In this document: positions 16,650-22,811 of the stretch, one piece after another
Layout: each line of letters starts with the position of its first letter
Position numbering within the stretch: the stretch's first letter is position 1
Program-made: the position numbers and the translations under genes
Notes under the pieces: generated by a model
What the model was told of the DNA's origin: nothing
Databases searched by the model: none
The model's input: only the letters and a program-made list of their open reading frames with translations
From: an uncultured Collinsella sp.
GTDB lineage: Bacteria > Actinomycetota > Coriobacteriia > Coriobacteriales > Coriobacteriaceae
Length of the DNA stretch: 35,194 nt
Direction of reading: 5' to 3'
Assembly (NCBI GenBank): GCA_902493145.1
Contig: CABUOA010000022.1
Location: 1 to 35,194, forward strand

Positions 16650-17927
16650 ATGTACGATACGGGATCGACAACGTTTATGCTCATCTGCGCCATGCTCGTG
16701 TTTTTAATGACACCGGGTCTGGCGTTTTTCTATGGCGGCCTGTCCAGGCGCAAAAATGTCATCAACACCATGCTTATGTGCTTTGGCGCCATTGGCCTGG
16801 TTGGTGTGCTGTGGATTGTTGCCGGCTGGTCGCTGGCCTACGGCGGCGACGGTTCCAGCCCGTTTATTGGAGGCCTTGACCAGCTGCTGTGCCTGCCGGT
16901 GCTCAACCAGGTGCTGCAGGCGGCCGAGGGCAATGCCGCGGACGGTGCCGTCTACCCTCAGATCATCAACATCGCCTTTCAGATGGCGTTTGCCATGATC
17001 ACGGCAGCTATCGTCACGGGCAGCCTGGCCGGCCGCGTTAAGTTTGGCGTTATGACGGCCTTCCTGGGCATTTGGCTGCTCGTGGTCTATGCGCCGCTCG
17101 CCCACATGGTTTGGGGCGGCGATGGCTCCTTTATCGGTGACATCATCGGCGCACTCGACTTTGCTGGCGGCGACGTGGTGCACATCTCGTCCGGTCTTAC
17201 GGGCCTGGTCCTCTGCTTAATGCTCGGCCGTCGTCACGGTTTTGGCATGGTGAGCTATCGTCCGCATAACGTACCGTTTGTGGCGCTGGGCGCCGGCCTG
17301 CTTTGGTTTGGCTGGTTTGGCTTTAACGGCGGCAGCGAGTTTAAGGCCGACGCCGTGGCGGCACTCGCCATCCTCAACACCGTGACGGCCAGCGCGGCAG
17401 GCATGGTCTCGTGGCTTGCCGTCGAGCGCGTGCACACCGGTCGCCCCACGCTGGTGGGTGCCAGCACCGGTCTGGTTGCGGGCCTTGTGGTGGTCACGCC
17501 GGGCGCGGGCTTTGTCGAGCCGTGGGCGGCGCTGGTCATGGGCTTGATCGTGTCTCCCGTCTGCTACCTCGCCATCAGCCATCTTAAGACCAAGTGTGGC
17601 TACGACGACGCGCTCGACGCGTTCGGTTGCCACGGCATCGGCGGCATTTTGGGCGGCGTGCTCACGGGCCTGTTCTGCGTGCCGGAGCTCTCGTGGACCG
17701 GTAAGGGTGGCCTGTTCTACACGGGCGACGTGTCGCTGCTCATTTCGCAGGTCCTGGGCATTGTGGTGACGGTCGTTATCGTGCTGGTGCTCGATTTGGT
17801 GATCGCCGTGGTGGTCAAGGCGCTGTTCCACGGCAGCCTGCGCGTGGACGAGGCCGACGAGGCGCTGGGCTTGGATGCGAGTCAGCACGGCGAGAGCGCC
17901 TATCCTTCTTTCTCCGGACTCGATTAG
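16650..17927 (+). CDS. amt: Ammonium transporter (Amt family)
   Basis: 425 aa from ATG 16650, with GGGGGAG upstream; an upstream in-frame ATG at 16593 lacks this. About eleven membrane segments. The twin histidines that line the pore are His178 (DFAGGDVVHISSG) and His328 (DAFGCHGIGG). FYGGLSRRKN near 27-36 is also characteristic. It moves ammonium across the cytoplasmic membrane. A PII gene lies downstream, as in amt-glnK operons, though separated by 212 nt containing a large inverted repeat. The C-terminal tail DASQHGESAYPSFSGLD is the part PII proteins usually dock near. Confidence 0.95.
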   Translation: MYDTGSTTFMLICAMLVFLMTPGLAFFYGGLSRRKNVINTMLMCFGAIGLVGVLWIVAGWSLAYGGDGSSPFIGGLDQLLCLPVLNQVLQAAEGNAADGAVYPQIINIAFQMAFAMITAAIVTGSLAGRVKFGVMTAFLGIWLLVVYAPLAHMVWGGDGSFIGDIIGALDFAGGDVVHISSGLTGLVLCLMLGRRHGFGMVSYRPHNVPFVALGAGLLWFGWFGFNGGSEFKADAVAALAILNTVTASAAGMVSWLAVERVHTGRPTLVGASTGLVAGLVVVTPGAGFVEPWAALVMGLIVSPVCYLAISHLKTKCGYDDALDAFGCHGIGGILGGVLTGLFCVPELSWTGKGGLFYTGDVSLLISQVLGIVVTVVIVLVLDLVIAVVVKALFHGSLRVDEADEALGLDASQHGESAYPSFSGLD

Positions 17928-17934
17928 CAGCTTC

Positions 17935-18021
17935 CCCAAGCACCGCACCTTGCCGTTCAATCGTCGCTCACGTACTTAAGTACGCTTCGCTCCTCTTTCA
18001 CGGCAATCTGCGGCACTTGGG
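17935..18021. repeat. Large imperfect inverted repeat between amt and glnK
   Basis: CCCAAG...ACCGCA...TTGCCGT (17935-17956) pairs imperfectly with ACGGCAA...TGCGG...CACTTGGG (18000-18021). At the centre is CGTACTTAAGTACG (17971-17984), a perfect 14-bp palindrome. The 87-nt element has no T-tail. It may be a dispersed structural repeat that also lowers read-through from amt into glnK. Confidence 0.55.
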
Positions 18022-18139
18022 AAACCTGCTAAGACCAGTCAGTTGAACTTATTGATCTCTGAGGTTGGTTTGCGGCACCTGGAAAACCCGTGCCATGTGA
18101 AGGGCAATTCATTTCTTTTATTGAAGAGAGGAATTCACT

Positions 18140-18478
18140 ATGAAGAAAATTACGGCTATCGTGCGCCAGGAGAAGCTTGAGGTTCTCAAAGACGCGCTGT
18201 TTGCTGCCGATGTTCGCGGTATGACGATTAACCAGGTGCAGGGCTGCGGCGCGCAGCATGGCTGGAAGGAATACGTGCGCGGCAACGAGCTGCTCGTCAA
18301 TACCATCCCCAAGGTGCAGTTCACCCTCATCTGCGCCGATGAGCACGTTGACGGAATTGTCGACATCATCTGCAATGCCGCCCGCACCGGTGCCGTTGGA
18401 GACGGCAAGATTTGGGTCGAGCCGGTCGAAGAAGTCATCCGCATTCGCACCGGCGAACACGGCCCGGCCGCGGTGTAG
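18140..18478 (+). CDS. glnK: PII nitrogen regulatory protein
   Basis: 112 aa, standard PII length, beginning MKKITAIVR. The T-loop region reads GCGAQHGWKEYVRGNELLVN and then TIPKVQF. The ATP-site segment ARTGAVGDGKIWV is conserved. Residue 51, the tyrosine uridylylated or adenylylated in many PII proteins, is Leu here, so that modification cannot occur. It should sense ATP/ADP and 2-oxoglutarate and gate the Amt channel upstream. GAGAGG precedes the ATG. Confidence 0.93.
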   Translation: MKKITAIVRQEKLEVLKDALFAADVRGMTINQVQGCGAQHGWKEYVRGNELLVNTIPKVQFTLICADEHVDGIVDIICNAARTGAVGDGKIWVEPVEEVIRIRTGEHGPAAV

Positions 18479-18491
18479 AATCGACCGTCTG

Positions 18492-18545
18492 CCATCCGCA
18501 ACGTTAAAATGCTGCAATGAGGCACAAGACTTGCGTTGCGGATGG
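18492..18545. promoter_or_regulatory. 12-bp inverted repeat around a TAAAAT box before tetR
   Basis: CCATCCGCAACG (18492-18503) and CGTTGCGGATGG (18534-18545) are perfectly complementary. TAAAAT (18505-18510) just inside the left arm could be the -10 box, which would put the left arm in the -35/-10 spacer and the right arm in the leader 7 nt before ATG 18553. Confidence 0.45.
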
Positions 18546-18552
18546 GCGGATT

Positions 18553-19215
18553 ATGGGTCGCAATAAATATCCCGAGGAGACGGTCGCGAAGATTCTCGAC
18601 GCGGCACTGGAGCTATTCTGCGCACAGGGTTATGAGGGGACGAGTATTCAAGATATCGTTTACCGTCTCGACGGCATGACCAAGGGCGCTGTCTATCACC
18701 ACTTCAAGAGCAAAGAAGAGATTTTCAACGCCGCGTTTGATCGGGCGATGACTCCGATTGTTGAGCACCGCCGCTCGATGCTTGGCGTCGGTAATATGAC
18801 CGGAGCCCAAAAGCTCAAGCGACTGTACGCTCCCGAGTCCGTTGTTCCACAAATTGAGCTATGGGCACGTATGCGTCCTGCAGCAGATCCGGTAAAAAGC
18901 TCGCGCCTACTGGCGATGCAGTACCAGGGCTCATTTGACGAGTCGGCCGATGGCTGTCTCTTGCCAGTGATCGAGGAGGGCATCGCCGACGGCTCCATTG
19001 CGTGCGAATGCCCGCGCGAAGCGGCGGAGGCCGTATCGTTGTTGGCGAATCTTTGGCTGCTGCCATTGTTCCGTCCGCTCGAGCCCAAGGAGCGAATGCT
19101 CGCTCGCGCACAATGTTTGGCGCAGATGGCTGCCGCGGTGGGGCTCGATTTGGGTAATGAAGTGCTTCAGACAACGGCGCAGATTTGGGACGTATGGGAC
19201 CGCGCCGGGTGGTAA
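18553..19215 (+). CDS. TetR-family regulator (of the adjacent MFS pump)
   Basis: 220 aa from ATG 18553; a start at 18517 is possible but would extend into the inverted repeat. The N-terminal HTH is clear: ILDAALELFCAQGYEGTSIQ followed by DIVYRLDGMTKGAVYHHFKS. The C-terminal half is a ligand domain without recognisable specificity. Two similar inverted repeats of ATAC-N5-GTAT type follow the gene (19218-19236 and 19282-19302), just before the MFS gene, so it probably represses that pump until a ligand binds. Confidence 0.9.
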   Translation: MGRNKYPEETVAKILDAALELFCAQGYEGTSIQDIVYRLDGMTKGAVYHHFKSKEEIFNAAFDRAMTPIVEHRRSMLGVGNMTGAQKLKRLYAPESVVPQIELWARMRPAADPVKSSRLLAMQYQGSFDESADGCLLPVIEEGIADGSIACECPREAAEAVSLLANLWLLPLFRPLEPKERMLARAQCLAQMAAAVGLDLGNEVLQTTAQIWDVWDRAGW

Positions 19216-19217
19216 TA

Positions 19218-19236
19218 TAGATACTGACGGTATGTA
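19218..19236. promoter_or_regulatory. TetR operator 1
   Basis: TAGATAC-TGACG-GTATGTA, a 7-5-7 inverted repeat starting 3 nt after the tetR stop codon. It matches operator 2 at 19282-19302 in arms and spacing. Confidence 0.6.
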
Positions 19237-19246
19237 ATTGATTTGT

Positions 19247-19270
19247 AAGGGTAGCCACGGCTGCCCTTTT
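19247..19270 (+). terminator. Terminator of tetR between the two operators
   Basis: AAGGGTAGC (19247-19255), a 4-nt loop and GCTGCCCTT (19260-19268), with one G-U pair, running into TTTT. It separates tetR transcription from the MFS gene. Confidence 0.6.
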
Positions 19271-19281
19271 CAAGTCATTAA

Positions 19282-19302
19282 ATACATACTAGCGGTATGT
19301 AT
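19282..19302. promoter_or_regulatory. TetR operator 2
   Basis: ATACATAC-TAGCG-GTATGTAT, a perfect 8-5-8 inverted repeat 13 nt before the MFS start codon. A bound repressor here would block transcription or initiation of the pump gene. Confidence 0.7.
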
Positions 19303-19315
19303 AGGGGGTGGGCTT

Positions 19316-20578
19316 ATGGCTGGAATGCGGAGGAGTAGCGTCTCGTTGACGCAAAAAACAGTGCGATCTATCAGGATTTTTGGCTTTCTTGTTGCGCAGC
19401 TGTGCACGTATTCGATGCTGTCGGCGCTGTGCTTTGCGTATCCGCTATATTTGTTCGATTGCAGCGGATCGTCAACGTTATATGGCACTGTCGTGGCGAC
19501 GGCGTTCATACCAGGTGTGCTCGCGACTCCGGCTGGCGGAATCTTGGCGGATAGGGGAAGACATCGCGAGGTCCTCATGGCCCTCGGCATTGCTCTGATG
19601 ACTGCATCACTGCTGTCTATCCCCATGAAGCACTCATTGCCTCTTGCGGTCGTCGTAGTAGCGATACTTTGTGTTCAATATGGCGTTCAATCGCTGCTAA
19701 AGCCAATGCTCCAAATTGAGACAGTGCGCATGGCGGGTGAAGAGAAGGTTGAGCGGGCCACTGCATTGGTTTCGCAGATGACCATGGTGAGCAATATCTT
19801 GGGCCCTGTGGTCGGGACGGCAGTCTATGGGTGCTTTGGCATCGATGCTCTTTGCGCAACCGCGTCGGTGTCGTTTGCGATTTCAGCTCTCTTGTTTGGG
19901 GTCGCACTCAAACAAAATGCCTCATCTGAAACGATGGGAGACGGCGCGACTCGTACGACATGCCGAAACGATTTTTGGGAGTCGATTCGGTATCTGTTGC
20001 AAAATGCATCATTGGTCGCTGTGATTTTGCTTGCGGCTGTTTTGAACTTTGCGTTGGTTGGGCTAACGATTGGCGCTCCCATTATTGTTACAAAGCATCT
20101 CGGCATGCAATCGTCCTGCGTTGGGATAGTTGAGGTGGCTATGGGCTTGGGTGGTCTTGCCGGCAGTGGCTTGGTCGGCATTTGGCCGCATCGTTTTTCT
20201 TTCAATGGCATATGTCGATATGTTGCGATGATCTGTTTTGGAGTCGCGCCGATTATTGTTACGCTGCTGTTCGGCGTAGATGTATGCGTGTTCACCGTGT
20301 TTGCGGTTGGTTCGGCATGGGTCATGGTGTGGGCGAGCATTACGTCGGTTGAAATCATCGCGTTTGTTCAGCGGGTAGCGCCGACTGAGCTCTGCGGAAA
20401 AGTGCTTTCGGTCGTTTACATGGTCCTTTCCTGCGCAACGCCTATCGGCCAATTAACGTACGGGGTTGCATATGATCGATGGACACCGGCGATTGTATTC
20501 GCAGGCATGCTGGCGGTGCTGACGTTGACGACGGCGCTGTTTTATCGGCTGAAAAGTTGCTTGTGGCGATTGTCTTAA
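19316..20578 (+). CDS. MFS transporter (drug-efflux type)
   Basis: 420 aa from ATG 19316 (GGGGGTGG upstream; the longer frame from 19238 would cover operator 2). Twelve hydrophobic segments are visible. AGGILADRGRHREVLM after the second segment is the MFS motif A loop (GxLaDrxGrr). MFS efflux pumps with a linked TetR gene usually export toxic small molecules; the substrate is unknown. No terminator is seen before the HAD gene. Confidence 0.88.
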   Translation: MAGMRRSSVSLTQKTVRSIRIFGFLVAQLCTYSMLSALCFAYPLYLFDCSGSSTLYGTVVATAFIPGVLATPAGGILADRGRHREVLMALGIALMTASLLSIPMKHSLPLAVVVVAILCVQYGVQSLLKPMLQIETVRMAGEEKVERATALVSQMTMVSNILGPVVGTAVYGCFGIDALCATASVSFAISALLFGVALKQNASSETMGDGATRTTCRNDFWESIRYLLQNASLVAVILLAAVLNFALVGLTIGAPIIVTKHLGMQSSCVGIVEVAMGLGGLAGSGLVGIWPHRFSFNGICRYVAMICFGVAPIIVTLLFGVDVCVFTVFAVGSAWVMVWASITSVEIIAFVQRVAPTELCGKVLSVVYMVLSCATPIGQLTYGVAYDRWTPAIVFAGMLAVLTLTTALFYRLKSCLWRLS

Positions 20579-20637
20579 CGCGCTGGGGCACCGTTGCTTT
20601 GCGGAAGCGAATGTCCTGGCGCGTTGGAACACTCTTG

Positions 20638-20697
20638 CATGGGCATGCCTCTCTTTCGTCTAAAATAACGTGCAGGCGAAGGAGAGGCATGCCCATG
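20638..20697 (+). promoter_or_regulatory. 24-bp hairpin covering the HAD ribosome site and start codons
   Basis: 20638-20661 pairs with 20674-20697 over 24 bp, with only two G-U pairs, around a 12-nt loop. The right arm includes AGGAG and both candidate ATGs (20689 and 20695). TAAAAT (20661-20666) at the loop edge could instead be a -10 box, in which case the repeat would be a DNA operator. Confidence 0.6.
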
Positions 20698-21552
20698 ATC
20701 AAGATGTTCGCGAGTGACTTAGACGGAACGCTGCTTAACGCCCTGCACGAGGCGGATGGGACCATCCGCCGCGCCATTCGCGAGCTGACTGAGGCTGGCC
20801 TGCACGTGGTTCCCGCGACTGGACGATCGACGTTGCCGATCGGCGAGCATGGCTTTACGGGCCTGGCGCTTGACGCCTGCTGCTCCAATGGATCCATCGT
20901 GCGCGACAGCCATGGCGAGGTGCTCAAGACTTGGACCATCGATTCGCAGGTCACTGAGGAACTGCTCAAGGCGTTCCCGGACATTTGCTTTGATTGTTCC
21001 ACGCCCGATGGCATGTACTCGAGCGGTTCGTTCGAGATGCATCAGGCGGGCTTTAAAAAGGACAGCCCCATCAAGCGTATTGTGATGCGCGGCATGCGTG
21101 CGCGCGGTGGGTATCACGAGGAGCAGTATTTCGACCAGTCGATCGGTGACATCCTGCGCCACGATGTATGCAAGATCAATTGTCGCGTGACCTCGCCCGA
21201 GCTGGAGCGTGACCTTAAGGCCTATCTTGCCGAACGCTCGGACCATGTGGTCAACGCGCCGTTCGATCCGGTGATGTTCGAGATCACGGACGTGGCGTGC
21301 AACAAGGGCGAGAGTGTGGCCTGGCTGGCGGGCTACTACGGTATTGCCGAGGACGAGGTCGCGGTCTACGGCGACGGCGGCAACGACATCGCCATGCTCA
21401 AGCGTTTCCGCCACAGCTATGCGACCAAAAACGCTAGCGATGCAGCTAAGGCTGCTGCGAGCGCAACTATCGGCAGCTGCATGGTCCACGCCGTCCCCAA
21501 ACACATGCTCGCCACCATGCATAAGCAGAGCTCCCGCACCATCATTGAATAA
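20695..21552 (+). CDS. HAD-superfamily phosphatase, Cof type
   Basis: 285 aa from ATG 20695; ATG 20689 two codons earlier is equally possible (4 versus 10 nt from GGAG). Motif I is DLDGT (nucleophile Asp8, acid Asp10), motif III the Lys of CNKGESV, and motif IV GDGGNDIAML. The insert between them is the C2b cap of Cof-type enzymes. It probably dephosphorylates sugar phosphates, nucleotides or cofactors in the cytosol. Translation may be limited by the hairpin over its start. Confidence 0.9.
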   Translation: MIKMFASDLDGTLLNALHEADGTIRRAIRELTEAGLHVVPATGRSTLPIGEHGFTGLALDACCSNGSIVRDSHGEVLKTWTIDSQVTEELLKAFPDICFDCSTPDGMYSSGSFEMHQAGFKKDSPIKRIVMRGMRARGGYHEEQYFDQSIGDILRHDVCKINCRVTSPELERDLKAYLAERSDHVVNAPFDPVMFEITDVACNKGESVAWLAGYYGIAEDEVAVYGDGGNDIAMLKRFRHSYATKNASDAAKAAASATIGSCMVHAVPKHMLATMHKQSSRTIIE

Positions 21553-21581
21553 TGTGACAAAGGGACTGTCCCTTTGTCACA
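21553..21581. repeat. 29-nt perfect palindrome (left copy)
   Basis: TGTGACAAAGGGA-CTG-TCCCTTTGTCACA, 13-bp perfect arms directly after the HAD stop codon. It may end HAD transcription, but no T-run follows. A degenerate copy lies at 21969-21997, so the pair brackets the small-peptide locus. Confidence 0.7.
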
Positions 21582-21604
21582 GTGGGGACTAGCTTCTTTA
21601 AACA

Positions 21605-21618
21605 CGAACATATATTCG
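21605..21618. promoter_or_regulatory. LexA/SOS-box-like operator
   Basis: CGAACATATATTCG matches the Gram-positive/actinobacterial SOS consensus CGAACRNRYGTTYG at 13 of 14 positions (A in place of one G). It overlaps the candidate -35 hexamer of the promoter that points at the 41-aa peptide gene. Confidence 0.55.
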
Positions 21619-21644
21619 CATATTTAACTGCGCTTTGATAGAAT
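21615..21644 (+). promoter_or_regulatory. Candidate promoter of the small-peptide gene
   Basis: -35 TTCGCA (21615-21620), 18-nt spacer, -10 TAGAAT (21639-21644). The predicted start near 21651 gives a leader of about 58 nt that contains the long-range pairing arms described for the peptide gene. Confidence 0.45.
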
Positions 21645-21708
21645 TGTTGCTGTTGGCGGCAGTTCCATGTGCCGGGCAGCGCCCTCCATCTGATGGGAGG
21701 TGATGCCC

Positions 21709-21834
21709 ATGACCGATTTGATTGATTTCGTGAGGCTCCTGACCGCATTGGTCTCGCTTCTTACGACGCTTATCGGACTTTCCGAGGCACTCAAGCAACG
21801 CTCGAAGCAACGAAAGAGGGGTCGCCGCCGCTAA
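21709..21834 (+). CDS. 41-aa hydrophobic/basic peptide, candidate type I toxin
   Basis: ATG 21709 (GGGAGG ends 8 nt upstream; ATG 21703 would be too close) encodes 41 aa. Residues 4-24 are one hydrophobic helix containing LLTALVSLLTTLIGL; residues 29-41 are very basic, ending RKRGRRR. This fits a small membrane-acting peptide such as type I toxins and holin-like toxins. The Shine-Dalgarno can pair with CCTCC at 21685-21689. The leader and 3' region are complementary: 21674-21683 with 21861-21870 (10 bp) and, nested outside, 21657-21665 with 21886-21894 (9 bp, two G-U). Such 5'-3' closure keeps type I toxin mRNAs untranslated. No antisense RNA promoter was identified. It has no recognised homologue by eye. 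Confidence 0.5.
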   Translation: MTDLIDFVRLLTALVSLLTTLIGLSEALKQRSKQRKRGRRR

Positions 21835-21859
21835 GGCGTTGACCCCTTAATCCACGCAA

Positions 21860-21894
21860 CGGCGCTGCCCAGCTTTGCAGAACTTGGGCTGCCG
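21860..21894 (+). other. 3' structured region of the small-peptide transcript
   Basis: CGGC (21860-21863) and GCCG (21891-21894) with an inner GCCCAG/CTTGGGC form a local hairpin. The same bases can instead pair with the leader at 21657-21665 and 21674-21683, giving two exclusive folds. No T-run follows. Confidence 0.4.
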
Positions 21895-21968
21895 TCGACA
21901 CCATTCTACCCACGAATGACATTTTGGACAATCGGCAATGTCGCTTCTAAAAGCTGAGCGCAACCTAA

Positions 21969-21997
21969 TGTGACAAAAAGACAGTCCCTTTGCCACA
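21969..21997. repeat. 29-nt palindrome (right, degenerate copy)
   Basis: TGTGACAAAAAGA-CAG-TCCCTTTGCCACA, the same layout as 21553-21581 with three changes in the arms. The pair is 416 nt apart. Confidence 0.6.
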
Positions 21998-22032
21998 ATC
22001 TAAATATTGCCTTTACGTGTTGATACACACGG

Positions 22033-22068
22033 TGTGCAATAATACTCGCACTGTGCAATAGCGCACAG
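22033..22068. promoter_or_regulatory. Repeats upstream of the TetR-activase operon
   Basis: TGTGCAATA occurs at 22033-22041 and 22052-22060, and CTGTGC (22051-22056) faces GCACAG (22063-22068). They lie 22-57 nt before the TTG start and may be the autoregulatory operator. A -35-like TTGATA is at 22020-22025, without a clear -10 at standard spacing. Confidence 0.3.
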
Positions 22069-22089
22069 GCTGAGTAACAAGGAGGACGC

Positions 22090-22800
22090 TTGTCCCAGCT
22101 CGAGAAATGCGATCGCCGGTCCCTTCGCTCGCAGCGTGCCCTTCGCCAGGCACTTGCCAGCGAGCTTGCCGAAAGCGGCGACCTTTCGCGCATTAATGTC
22201 GCGTCGCTCACCGAGCGCGCTGGCCTTACGCGTCGCACGTTCTATTCGCACTACCGCGATATCCCCGACTTTATCAATCAAATCGAGGACGGCTTGCTGG
22301 CCGAGATCCGTGAGCGCATTGAGTTCATTACCGCAGCTCAGCTGCCTGATCTCTATCACAATATCGATGAGCTCGAGCCGGCGCCCGGTTCGGTTGAGCT
22401 GCTGCGTTATCTTGCGGCCAACCGCGACTTAATCGGTGCGCTGCTGGGGCCGGGCGGCGACCAGGCCTTCATTAAAAGGATTATCGACACTGCGCGTGAG
22501 GCTGTGGTGCCGCGTGCGCAGACGGGCATTTTGGGCCTGGCGCTGGGCACGTTCTTTGACTACTACGTCACCTACGTCGTGAGTGCCGAGGTCGGCATGA
22601 TTCAGCGCTGGTTTGAGCGTGACCTTTCCGAATCGCCCGAGGCCATGGCGCGCATCATGACGGTTATCGCCTTTGTGCGCCCCGGTGACCTGTATGGCCA
22701 ACCCATCGATATCAACGTGCCGGAATACGGCATGAAGCTATTGAACTTGCAGCTCGAGGACGCGGCCGACACCGCCGCAACCGTCGAGTCCAACAACTAA
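22090..22800 (+). CDS. TetR-family regulator of the activase gene
   Basis: 236 aa starting with TTG 22090, directly after AAGGAGG. The HTH spans about residues 14-58, including LRQALASELAESGDLSRINV, then ASLTERAGLTRRTFYSHYRD. A ligand domain follows, with the typical FFDYYVTYVVSAEVGMIQRW segment of this subgroup. The activase gene starts 11 nt after its stop, so both are in one operon and it likely controls that gene in response to a metabolite. Confidence 0.88.
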   Translation: MSQLEKCDRRSLRSQRALRQALASELAESGDLSRINVASLTERAGLTRRTFYSHYRDIPDFINQIEDGLLAEIRERIEFITAAQLPDLYHNIDELEPAPGSVELLRYLAANRDLIGALLGPGGDQAFIKRIIDTAREAVVPRAQTGILGLALGTFFDYYVTYVVSAEVGMIQRWFERDLSESPEAMARIMTVIAFVRPGDLYGQPIDINVPEYGMKLLNLQLEDAADTAATVESNN

Positions 22801-22811
22801 GAGGAGAGACA

